Assembly: GCA_903825065.1 (NCBI GenBank)
Contig: CAIJZG010000148.1
Span: forward strand, 1 to 15,258
DNA from: an uncultured Bacteroidota bacterium
GTDB taxonomy: Bacteria; Bacteroidota; Bacteroidia; Chitinophagales; Chitinophagaceae
Length of the DNA: 15,258 nucleotides
Direction: 5' to 3'
Shown in pieces: positions 1 to 6,511 of the stretch. The notes under the pieces were generated by a model. That model was not told where the DNA came from. It saw only the letters and a program-made list of their open reading frames with translations, and did no database searches. The translations under genes and the position numbers were made by a program. Within the stretch, counting starts at the first letter, position 1. Each line of letters begins with the position of its first letter.

Positions 1-50
1 AAATTTAAATTGACGGAATTACTATTTCTCTATTATTTAACTAAAATAAA

Positions 51-1373
51 TTACTCCCAGATTTCTTCTTTCCCTTGTAACCAAAGCTTTACAGCTTCAG
101 TAGTTACTGATTTAGGGCGCTCAAGAGGCTGGCCTAAAGCTCTATCCCAGCAAAGACTTGCTAAAACACCGAGTGCACGGCTAACACCAAAAAGAACGGT
201 ATAAAACTCGTATTCAACTAAACCATAGTGAACCAATAAAGCGCCACTATGAGCATCCACATTTGGCCATGGATTTTTAATTTTAGCCAAAGACTGAAGT
301 ATTGGAGGAACCGTTTCATAAATATTCCAAACGGTGTTCACTAAAGGATCATCAGGCATATGTTTTTTCCCAAACAACATTTGCGCTGTAAAGCGAGGAT
401 CAGTTTTACGGAGTACCGCATGACCATATCCTGGCACAACCTTACCAGCAGATAATGTTTGCTGAACGTAAGTTGCGATTTGCTCTTTGGAAGGTTCTTT
501 TGTTTGAAGTGCTTCTTGCATTTCATAAATCCACTTAATCACTTCCTGATTGGCTAAACCATGCAAAGGACCAGCTAATCCATTCATACCAGCCGCATAA
601 CTCAAATAGGGATCGCTTAAAGCAGAACCTACTAAATGGGTTGTATGTGCTGAAACATTTCCACCTTCGTGGTCTGCATGAATGGTCATGTATAAGCGCA
701 TTAATTCCTTAAAGCTCTCATCATTAAATCCCATCATGTGAGCTAAGTTTCCAGACCAATCCAGTAAACCATTGGGTTGAATATGTTCGTTGTTCTTATA
801 CTTTCTTCGATATATGTAAGCAGCTATCCTAGGTAAACGCGCTATTAAATCCATAGCGTCATCGTATACAAAGCTCCAATAATCTTTCTTATTTAGCCCC
901 TTTGCATATTCTTTAGAAAAATTACTTTCTGTTTGCAAAGCCATAATACCAGTAACAAACATGGTCATTGGGTGAGTACTCAAAGGCAATGCATCGATAG
1001 TAGCAAAAACATAATTAGGCACATGACTTCTTCTTTGCCATAAACTGGTAATGTTCTCAGTATCTTCTTGGCTAGGTAATTCACCAACCAACATCAGATA
1101 AAAAAGACCTTCTGGCAAAGGTTCATCTCCCTTGGGAGCCTTGGGTAGCTTTTCTTGCAATTCAGGAATAGTATATCCTCTAAATCGAATACCTTCTTCA
1201 GAGTCCAATAAACTTGTTTCTGTTACCAATCCTGTAATTCCACGCATACCTTGATATGCTTGGGCAAGAGTAACTTCCCCAATTTTGCGATTTCCATTCT
1301 CTTTCAACAATTCCTTAAGTTCCGCATTTGCAATTTCTGCTTTCAGCCTGAATCGCTCTTTGATGAATTCCAT
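51..1373 (-). CDS. gltA: Citrate synthase, eukaryotic/mitochondrial type
   Basis: This 440-residue enzyme condenses oxaloacetate with acetyl-CoA to citrate, the entry step of the TCA cycle, in the cytoplasm. The catalytic triad is visible: His271 in GPLHGLANQEV, His318 in VPGYGHAVLRKTDPR and Asp373 in NVDAHSG, matching His274, His320 and Asp375 of the pig heart enzyme. The blocks HADHEGGNVSAHT (from 232), SALSDPYLS, NPWPNVDAHSG and LFGVSRALGVLA are hallmarks of the mitochondrial-type family and not of the hexameric E. coli type, so I expect a homodimer without the NADH-regulated domain. The length equals that of the mature eukaryotic enzyme and no N-terminal targeting extension is present. 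It is the last gene of the minus-strand block and is separated from the upstream permease gene by 135 bases that carry a candidate promoter, so it is probably transcribed alone. Function is very secure. Confidence 0.97.
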   Translation of the reverse strand: MEFIKERFRLKAEIANAELKELLKENGNRKIGEVTLAQAYQGMRGITGLVTETSLLDSEEGIRFRGYTIPELQEKLPKAPKGDEPLPEGLFYLMLVGELPSQEDTENITSLWQRRSHVPNYVFATIDALPLSTHPMTMFVTGIMALQTESNFSKEYAKGLNKKDYWSFVYDDAMDLIARLPRIAAYIYRRKYKNNEHIQPNGLLDWSGNLAHMMGFNDESFKELMRLYMTIHADHEGGNVSAHTTHLVGSALSDPYLSYAAGMNGLAGPLHGLANQEVIKWIYEMQEALQTKEPSKEQIATYVQQTLSAGKVVPGYGHAVLRKTDPRFTAQMLFGKKHMPDDPLVNTVWNIYETVPPILQSLAKIKNPWPNVDAHSGALLVHYGLVEYEFYTVLFGVSRALGVLASLCWDRALGQPLERPKSVTTEAVKLWLQGKEEIWE

Positions 1374-1443
1374 GTAGACTATCTTTTTTTAGACAAACAA
1401 AATGCTTGTTTCTTCGTTCAAAATATGCTCAATTATTGGCCTT

Positions 1444-1476
1444 TAAAGGTAATACAAGTTGGAGTCTGCAACAAAA
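1444..1476 (-). promoter_or_regulatory. Candidate Bacteroidota promoter for the citrate synthase gene
   Basis: Read on the minus strand, a TTTTG -33 element (1472-1476) is followed after exactly 20 bases by TACCTTTA (1444-1451). The second element matches the Bacteroidota -7 consensus TAnnTTTG at all constrained bases but the last. The predicted transcript would start near 1438 and carry a leader of about 65 bases before the ATG at 1373. The match was found by eye and has not been tested. Confidence 0.4.
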
Positions 1477-1508
1477 GATTTAAAGAGATACAAGCCCTTT
1501 TTTAGCAA

Positions 1509-2597
1509 TTATTTGGGAGCTTTCTTATACAAAACAACCATCACAACCAAAAATATCATGTTCGGAATCCAAGCAGCAATCATAGGATGCAAATTACCCT
1601 TGGTGGAAAATATAGTAGAAAATTGATTAATAACTATAAATAAAGCCGCTATTACGAAGCCAACCGCCAAATGTACCCCACTTCCACCTCTCACTTTTTT
1701 ACCTGCTACAACCGCACCGATCATAGTTAATAACAATACTGTAATACAGGTGGCATCTCTACGATACCTTTCGATTTTTAAATCATTGATTCCTTCAGAT
1801 CCACGCAATTCCTCCAATTTTATAAATCGGTCTAATTCAGGAGAGGTTAATTTATCCTTGGTGTATTTATCCCGACTTAAATCTTTTGGAAGGAAATTAA
1901 AATTCCGATGTTGATTGGTATCTCTAAATTGAACTTCTTTAATCCCATCAAACTTTCTGCTAATCACTTCCATCAATTTCCAACTTTTTGTAGTATCCCA
2001 ATAAATTTCATCGGATCTCAGGTTCTCAACAATTAGATTTCCCTTCACTTTATAAAGAAAAAAAGGTCCTCCCCTTTTTGTTAATGTATCATAACCATAT
2101 ATCCCACAATAAGTAAAACTGTCGATTCGTCGATAAATATTATTGCTCCTCAAAAGAAGTGCATCGTAAGAAGAATTACCATCAATATATTTTGCTTCAA
2201 AATTGCCTCTAATTTGATTGGCTTTCGGAACAATATACTGATTTGAAATCCAAAGAAAGGAAGCCAAAAATAATCCACCAATCCAATAAGGCCTTAACCA
2301 TCTACCATAACTGGTGCCGCTTGCAAGTATGGCAATAATTTCGCTTTTGCCTGCCATTTTAGAGGTGAAAAATATAACCGCAATAAAAACAAAAAGAGGA
2401 AATAATAGCGATACAATATGCGGGATAAAACCATAATAATATTGCGTAATGATATTGGTGAACCCCAATCTGGATTTCACAAAATCATCTGTTTTTTCAC
2501 TCACATCCACCACTACTGCAATAACAGTAAATAGGAATATGGCAAAAAAGAAAGTGGTCAGAAATTTTTTAAGTATGTACCAGTCGATCTTTTTCAT
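1509..2597 (-). CDS. LptF/LptG (YjgP/YjgQ) family permease
   Basis: This 362-residue inner-membrane protein belongs to the family whose members form the LptB2FG transporter, which pulls lipopolysaccharide out of the inner membrane and passes it to LptC/LptA. Six membrane segments can be seen, at about 12-31, 56-78, 102-118, 283-299, 308-328 and 336-356. The hydrophilic stretch of about 160 residues between segments 3 and 4 fits the periplasmic beta-jellyroll domain, and the length is normal for the family. The motif KSEIIAILASG after segment 2 matches the cytoplasmic coupling helix that contacts the LptB ATPase. Whether it is the F or the G subunit cannot be decided from one gene, so no symbol is given. 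The tgt-permease order is common in Bacteroidota, but here 280 bases separate the two genes and a -7 promoter element lies just before this start. Confidence 0.9.
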   Translation of the reverse strand: MKKIDWYILKKFLTTFFFAIFLFTVIAVVVDVSEKTDDFVKSRLGFTNIITQYYYGFIPHIVSLLFPLFVFIAVIFFTSKMAGKSEIIAILASGTSYGRWLRPYWIGGLFLASFLWISNQYIVPKANQIRGNFEAKYIDGNSSYDALLLRSNNIYRRIDSFTYCGIYGYDTLTKRGGPFFLYKVKGNLIVENLRSDEIYWDTTKSWKLMEVISRKFDGIKEVQFRDTNQHRNFNFLPKDLSRDKYTKDKLTSPELDRFIKLEELRGSEGINDLKIERYRRDATCITVLLLTMIGAVVAGKKVRGGSGVHLAVGFVIAALFIVINQFSTIFSTKGNLHPMIAAWIPNMIFLVVMVVLYKKAPK

Positions 2598-2607
2598 ACG
2601 CTATGTA

Positions 2608-2615
2608 CAAAGATA
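2608..2615 (-). promoter_or_regulatory. Candidate -7 element for the permease gene
   Basis: On the minus strand the sequence reads TATCTTTG, an exact match to the Bacteroidota -7 consensus TAnnTTTG. Ten bases separate it from the ATG at 2597, so the leader would be only a few bases long. No TTG -33 element stands at the expected 19-21 base distance, which lowers confidence. Confidence 0.35.
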
Positions 2616-2696
2616 AAGGCTCGGAAGCATGTGCACGTAAAAAGGATGTTAATTGAAGAAAACCTTTGTTTTAAAGGATCAGAAAGGGCTTAAAAT

Positions 2697-2730
2697 AAAA
2701 TAACATCCATGGAAATGAATGTTATTTTTT
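2697..2730 (-). terminator. Terminator-like AT-rich hairpin after tgt
   Basis: AAAATAACAT (2697-2706) and ATGTTATTTT (2719-2728) form a perfect 10-bp inverted repeat around a 12-base loop. On the plus strand it runs into six Ts, and on the minus strand it is followed by TTTTATTTT-like sequence, so it could work in both directions. It lies about 150 bases downstream of the tgt stop, the right place to end the tgt transcript before the permease promoter. The stem has only two G-C pairs, so it is thermodynamically weak. Confidence 0.35.
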
Positions 2731-2877
2731 CGGACATCATAGATAACGGACTAGTAAGCTGATGTAATTTAAACAGTCTGGAACTAAAAATGCGCAGTTA
2801 AAGTATATCGTGCATAAATAGAATTACGAACGAGGTTTATCCACATCGCCAACAAGTTCTATTATTAAAATTGTTGA

Positions 2878-4011
2878 CTACAAACGTTGCTTTAAAATAG
2901 GTAGCATCGCTTGCTTCCAGGAAACGAAATTATTAGAAAGAATATTTTTTCTTGCTTCCCCCATTAGCCATAAATAAAAAGATAAATTATGGATACTGGC
3001 TAATTGCAATCCTAATATTTCCTTGGAAACAAATAAATGTCTTAAATATGCTTTTGAATAATATTGACTGATCTCTGAAGGTAACCCAGAATCGATTGGG
3101 GAAAAATCAGTTGCCCATTTTTTATTATGAATATTAATAACTCCCTGAGTAGTAAACAACATCCCATTTCTTCCATTCCGTGTAGGCATCACACAATCAA
3201 ACATATCAATGCCAAGATCAATTGCTTCCAATAAATTCCAGGGAGTTCCCACACCCATTAAATATCTTGGTTTATCTGCAGGTAAAATATTGCAACAAAG
3301 ATCCGTGAACTCATACATCATTTCTTCAGGCTCACCAACACTTAATCCCCCAATAGCATTACCTACAGCACCTTTCGATGCAACAAATTCACATGAGGCT
3401 TTACGTAAATCAGTATACGTACTGCCTTGTACGATTGGAAACAAGTTTTGAGTGTAGCCATATTTATCTGGCGTTTCTTCCAGCCTATTAAAACATCTGG
3501 TAAGCCAGCGATGCGTTAGATCCATACTCTTTCTGGCATAGGTATAGTCGCTCGGATAAGGTGGACATTCATCAAATGCCATGATGATATCAGCACCAAT
3601 GCTTCGTTGAATATCCATTACTGATTCTGGAGAAAACAAATGTTTACTGCCATCAATATGAGATTGAAATACAACACCCTCTTCTTTGATCTTACGATTA
3701 GCAGCTAAAGAAAATACTTGATAACCACCACTATCCGTTAAGATAGGCAAATCCCAACCCATGAATTTGTGCAATCCCCCTGCAGCTTCCAACACTTCAA
3801 TACCCGGACGTAGATATAAATGATAAGTATTCCCCAAAATAATTTTTGCATTGATATCCTTCTTCAATTGTTGTTGGGTAACTGCTTTCACAGAACCTAC
3901 GGTACCCACTGGCATAAAAATAGGGGTCTGAATAGTTCCATGATCTGTTTGAATAGTTCCTGCTCGGGCTTTTCCTTGTGTAGCCTCGAGTTTAAATGTT
4001 AATGCAGACAT
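2878..4011 (-). CDS. tgt: tRNA-guanine transglycosylase (queuine/preQ1)
   Basis: Tgt exchanges guanine-34 of GUN-anticodon tRNAs for preQ1 on the way to queuosine, in the cytoplasm. With the start at 4011 the protein has 377 residues and opens with MSALTFKLEAT, the usual N-terminus; 19 further in-frame codons up to 4068 lie across the likely promoter and are left out. Seen: GNTYHLYLRPG (60-70), TDSGGYQVFS (92-101) with the general base Asp93, DIIMAFDECPP (141-151), IGGLSVGE (220-227), YLMGVGTP and FDCVMPTRNGRNG with the nucleophile Asp272. The oddity is the zinc site. Where the Zymomonas and E. coli enzymes have CxCxxC, residues 310, 312 and 315 here are Leu, Ser and Ser, while the downstream histidine (His341 in IHNLSFY) remains. 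From memory, other Bacteroidota Tgt proteins share this loss, so I take it to be a lineage trait of an active enzyme rather than decay. Confidence 0.95.
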   Translation of the reverse strand: MSALTFKLEATQGKARAGTIQTDHGTIQTPIFMPVGTVGSVKAVTQQQLKKDINAKIILGNTYHLYLRPGIEVLEAAGGLHKFMGWDLPILTDSGGYQVFSLAANRKIKEEGVVFQSHIDGSKHLFSPESVMDIQRSIGADIIMAFDECPPYPSDYTYARKSMDLTHRWLTRCFNRLEETPDKYGYTQNLFPIVQGSTYTDLRKASCEFVASKGAVGNAIGGLSVGEPEEMMYEFTDLCCNILPADKPRYLMGVGTPWNLLEAIDLGIDMFDCVMPTRNGRNGMLFTTQGVINIHNKKWATDFSPIDSGLPSEISQYYSKAYLRHLFVSKEILGLQLASIHNLSFYLWLMGEARKNILSNNFVSWKQAMLPILKQRL

Positions 4012-4015
4012 TTTG

Positions 4016-4046
4016 CAAATGTCATCTTTTTTCCACATAACCACAA
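4016..4046 (-). promoter_or_regulatory. Candidate tgt promoter placing the start of transcription at the ATG
   Basis: On the minus strand TTG (4044-4046) is followed after 20 bases by GACATTTG (4016-4023), matching the Bacteroidota pattern TTG-N19-21-TAnnTTTG at all constrained bases except the first T of the -7 element. Only four bases (CAAA) separate it from the ATG at 4011, so the transcript should be leaderless or nearly so. The element supports choosing 4011 as the start. Confidence 0.45.
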
Positions 4047-4074
4047 GCCACACGCTCGAAGGGCTCATAACTGT

Positions 4075-4082
4075 TACTTTTG
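4075..4082 (+). promoter_or_regulatory. Candidate -7 element for the glycosyltransferase gene
   Basis: TACTTTTG fits the TAnnTTTG consensus exactly and lies five bases before the ATG at 4088. No TTG is found at the -33 distance. If real, it points to a nearly leaderless mRNA and back-to-back promoters with tgt inside 76 bases. Confidence 0.3.
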
Positions 4083-4087
4083 CAGGT

Positions 4088-5212
4088 ATGATGATACCTC
4101 CAATACTGTGGACTATTGTATTTTATTGCTTTTGCGCAGTAATCGCTATCCAGATTCTCTATTATCTTTTCTTTTTCAGAAGACTAGCATTTTATAAAGC
4201 TCAGAACGATGGAGATAATATTGAGCACCCTGTATCAATAGTGGTTTGTGCCAGAGATGAAGCCGATAATTTAATGCGTAATTTACCAGGCATATTGGTT
4301 CAACAATATAAAACCTCCCACGAACTGGTATTAGTGAATGATAATTCTACAGATGAAAGCAGATATTTAATTGATGAGTTTAAAAAGACTTTCAAAAATA
4401 TTAATAATGTAGAGCTGACCCAGGAAGCAAAAATGATTAGCGGAAAAAAATTTCCGCTTTCTATGGGGATTCGAAGTGCAAAGTATGAGATTGTTTTATT
4501 AACTGATGCTGATTGTGTGCCTGCTTCTGAATTTTGGATTCAGAAAATGCAAGATGCTTATTCGGATGATACGGAAATAGTTTTGGGCTATGGTGCTTAC
4601 CATAAAAAGCCAGGGCTCCTGAATAAATTAATTCGTTTTGAAACTTTTCATACTGCATTACAATATCTTTCCTACGCACTTGCGGGTATCCCATACATGG
4701 GTGTAGGTAGAAATTTGAGTTATAAAAAAGAAGTCTTTCTGCGTAACAAAGGTTTCTCTTCTATCAATCAGATTCCAAGTGGCGATGACGATTTGTTTAT
4801 CAATCAGGTGGCTAATGGAAAAAATACCAGAATTGTTATTGATCCTGATGCCCATACGTTAAGTGCCCCGAAACATAGTTGGAATGCATGGATGAGACAA
4901 AAATACCGTCACTATACCACAGCAAAATATTATAAAGGAGGTCATAAATTTTTATTAGGATTATATTCTTTCAGTTTGTTTTGGATATATCCACTACTGG
5001 CACTTTCTATCATATTCTTCAATTGGTGGATGGCCTTATCTGTATTTGGTCTTCGCTTTTTAATTCAATCTGTTGTCTTATTCAAATCAATGAAGAAATT
5101 GAACGAAAAAGACCTATGGCCATGGTTTTTATTTTTTGATATTTGGATGTTCTTTTTTTACATTTTTACGATACCCGCAATATGGAAAGCACCCCGCAAA
5201 AACTGGGAATAG
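4088..5212 (+). CDS. Membrane-bound family 2 glycosyltransferase
   Basis: This is a GT2 (GT-A fold) enzyme that would transfer a sugar from a nucleotide-sugar donor on the cytoplasmic face of the inner membrane; acceptor and product are unknown. With the start at 4088 it has 374 residues. An N-terminal membrane segment spans about 9-29 and the catalytic domain begins with HPVSIVVCARDEADN at 47. Expected GT2 acidic sites are present: Asp85 in LVNDNSTDE, the TDADC motif (139-143), SGDDDLF (231-237) with the likely catalytic Asp, and QKYRH (271-275) in the place of the QxxRW motif. Three membrane segments follow, at about 288-308, 312-332 and 344-364, giving the usual layout of enzymes that build cell-surface polysaccharide or glycolipid. 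In-frame starts at TTG 4013 and ATG 4019 would overlap the tgt promoter and add a non-conserved-looking tail, so 4088 is preferred. The end overlaps rsmG by 31 bases. Confidence 0.88.
   Translation: MMIPPILWTIVFYCFCAVIAIQILYYLFFFRRLAFYKAQNDGDNIEHPVSIVVCARDEADNLMRNLPGILVQQYKTSHELVLVNDNSTDESRYLIDEFKKTFKNINNVELTQEAKMISGKKFPLSMGIRSAKYEIVLLTDADCVPASEFWIQKMQDAYSDDTEIVLGYGAYHKKPGLLNKLIRFETFHTALQYLSYALAGIPYMGVGRNLSYKKEVFLRNKGFSSINQIPSGDDDLFINQVANGKNTRIVIDPDAHTLSAPKHSWNAWMRQKYRHYTTAKYYKGGHKFLLGLYSFSLFWIYPLLALSIIFFNWWMALSVFGLRFLIQSVVLFKSMKKLNEKDLWPWFLFFDIWMFFFYIFTIPAIWKAPRKNWE
4439..4458 (+). repeat. Perfect 8-bp inverted repeat inside the glycosyltransferase gene
   Basis: AGCGGAAA (4439-4446) and TTTCCGCT (4451-4458) pair perfectly around an AAAA loop, followed by TTTCTAT. 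It resembles a weak intrinsic terminator but lies mid-gene over codons for SGKKFPL, so it may be chance. Confidence 0.4.
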
Positions 5213-5832
5213 TACTAAAATACTTCTCTGAGTTTACACCTGCACAATTGAAACAGTTTGCCGCTCTTGAAGAATTATACAAAGAATGGAATACTAAAAT
5301 CAATGTGATCTCAAGAAAAGATATTGAAAGTATTTACCTGCATCACGTATTACATTCCCTGAGCATTGCTGCTATTGTAAATTTTAAATCCGGTGCTCAA
5401 GTCATTGATATTGGTTGTGGAGGTGGCTTTCCAGGAGTGCCTCTTGCCATATTCTTTCCAGATACCCAGTTTCATCTGGTTGATAGTATCGCTAAAAAAT
5501 TAAAAGTGGTTGATGCTGTTTGCGAAGGAGCTGGAATCAAAAATATAACTACCCAACATATTCGCGCTGAAGAAATTAAAAATAGAAAATTTGATTTTGC
5601 AGTTTCGCGCGCAGTTGCCCCACTGAAAGACCTTTGGACCTGGGCTGACCCACTAATTAAAAAAGGAAGCCATCAGGAAATTCCTAATGGCTTAATATGT
5701 TTGAAAGGAGGAGACCTAAATCAAGAAATTTCAGAAAGCAGTTTAAGACCTAAAATGATGCCGATTTATAAAATTTTCCCGGAAGAATATTTTCAGGAAA
5801 AATATATTATTCATGCTTCAAAAAATAAATAG
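5182..5832 (+). CDS. rsmG: 16S rRNA (guanine-527 N7)-methyltransferase RsmG
   Basis: RsmG (GidB) uses S-adenosylmethionine to methylate N7 of G527 in 16S rRNA, in the 530 loop. From the ATG at 5182 the protein has 216 residues, the normal length. It shows the family N-terminus (LEELYKEWNTKINVISRKD, 29-47), LHHVLHSL (53-60), the SAM-binding loop VIDIGCGGGFPGVPLAI (74-90), LVDSIAKKLK (99-108), and SRAVAPL (142-148), followed by NGLICLKGGDL (169-179). An upstream in-frame start at 5143 would add 13 residues that look like read-through of the neighbouring frame. The gene starts inside the last 31 bases of the glycosyltransferase gene, so the two are probably cotranscribed and translationally linked. 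Its stop lies only 16 bases from the end of the convergent beta-barrel gene. A hairpin in its codons 162-171 may end that opposing transcript. Confidence 0.95.
   Translation: MESTPQKLGIVLKYFSEFTPAQLKQFAALEELYKEWNTKINVISRKDIESIYLHHVLHSLSIAAIVNFKSGAQVIDIGCGGGFPGVPLAIFFPDTQFHLVDSIAKKLKVVDAVCEGAGIKNITTQHIRAEEIKNRKFDFAVSRAVAPLKDLWTWADPLIKKGSHQEIPNGLICLKGGDLNQEISESSLRPKMMPIYKIFPEEYFQEKYIIHASKNK
5661..5693 (-). terminator. Terminator-like hairpin antisense within rsmG
   Basis: AAGCCATCAGGAA (5667-5679) and TTCCTAATGGCTT (5681-5693) form a 27-base palindrome with one mismatch. This gives a practical stem of 7 + 4 pairs, with five G-C pairs and one C-A mismatch, around a short loop. On the minus strand the stem is followed by CC and six Ts and then AATT, the classical intrinsic terminator layout. 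It sits about 155-185 bases past the stop codon of the minus-strand beta-barrel gene and could end that transcript inside rsmG. Confidence 0.45.
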
Positions 5833-5848
5833 CGATTACACTTTAGTA

Positions 5849-6511
5849 TTATAAAGACAATTGATAACCCAAAGAAATATTAATTACTTGATTCTTATTA
5901 ATAGTACTACTTGCCGGTGAAATATTTCCAAAACTTCTACTATCTGTTATTCTTAATTGAAACTTTTCATAAGTACCCCCAACACTAAAAGCATATCCCA
6001 AATCAAAAGGTTTGATATAGGTTTTAGTGTTATCTAGAGAAGGAGGGTTGTTAGTAAAATCAACAGTTTTATTAATCGCTGATGTTCCATTTAAATCAAT
6101 ACCAGTGCCCTTTTCAGTTCCTGAAATACCCATTCCTCCATAGAAACCTGCAGACAAATTAATAGCCCATTTTTTATCGATCTTAATATTACTTCCTAAT
6201 TGCAATGGCACTTGTAAATAATTTAAATTCAAGGTGGTATTTGAGCCATACACATATTGAGGCCCACGCCCAATATATGCGCCTTTTTGAGCATATTCCA
6301 AACCAGACTGAATTAAAAGGGCTCCTAAAATTGGTTTAGAAATCAACGCACCCAATTGAAAATTATTAATAGTAGCAATCGTATTTTGATTAGCATCATT
6401 TGTAGTAAAAAATGTAGATTGATTATAGCCTAATTCTGGAGTAACTATAATTTGTGCCTGGCTTTTATAAAAAGCTACCATAAAGAATAAACAAATAATA
6501 ATTTTTTTCAT
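5849..6511 (-). CDS. Small outer-membrane beta-barrel protein (porin family, OMP_b-brl_2-like)
   Basis: The start at 6511 gives 220 residues beginning with a clear signal peptide: MKKIII, a hydrophobic core, and likely cleavage at SQAQ (residues 17-20). Eleven extra in-frame codons upstream would bury this signal and are excluded. The mature part alternates short amphipathic strands with glycine and aromatic residues. It has features typical of the Bacteroidota PorT/OMP_b-brl_2 barrels: LGYNQST near the start, LISKPI, SGLEYAQKG, LNYLQVPLQLG (96-106), AGFYGGMGISG (121-131), GYAFSVGGTYEKFQL (172-186) and a closing NISLGYQLSL. About eight strands fit the length. Substrate and role cannot be told; such proteins are often structural or of unknown function. 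It stands alone: 180 bases separate it from the upstream M1 peptidase gene and its 3' end nearly abuts rsmG. Confidence 0.8.
   Translation of the reverse strand: MKKIIICLFFMVAFYKSQAQIIVTPELGYNQSTFFTTNDANQNTIATINNFQLGALISKPILGALLIQSGLEYAQKGAYIGRGPQYVYGSNTTLNLNYLQVPLQLGSNIKIDKKWAINLSAGFYGGMGISGTEKGTGIDLNGTSAINKTVDFTNNPPSLDNTKTYIKPFDLGYAFSVGGTYEKFQLRITDSRSFGNISPASSTINKNQVINISLGYQLSL

Larger units (their letters stand above)
2598..2877. other. 280-base intergenic spacer between the permease gene and tgt
   Basis: No credible gene is seen here; the longest ATG frames are under 20 codons on either strand. The spacer holds a TAnnTTTG element just upstream of the permease start (2608-2615), a 10-bp inverted repeat with T-rich flanks (2697-2730), a perfect TTATCCACA 9-mer (2837-2845), and a 6-bp inverted repeat CAACAA/TTGTTG (2850-2855 with 2871-2876) directly after the tgt stop codon. 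Confidence 0.7.

Noticed and set aside
1..50. Terminator after the citrate synthase gene
   Set aside because: Only 50 AT-rich bases are visible past the stop, with no stable stem; the terminator may lie beyond the window.
2690..2762. Tiny open frames in the tgt-permease spacer: 16 codons on the minus strand (2690-2740) and 17 codons on the plus strand (2709-2762)
   Set aside because: Both are too short, lie over the inverted repeat, and show no recognisable sequence. Frames of this size are expected by chance.
4012..4068. A longer tgt beginning 19 codons upstream of 4011
   Set aside because: The extra residues do not resemble Tgt N-termini, and they would run through the likely tgt promoter and the glycosyltransferase upstream region.
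5878..5903. Inverted repeat TATTAAT/ATTAATA inside the beta-barrel gene near rsmG
   Set aside because: The 7-bp stem is all A-T, has a 12-base loop and no T-run on either side. It is likely chance in AT-rich sequence and a poor terminator next to the better hairpin at 5661-5693.
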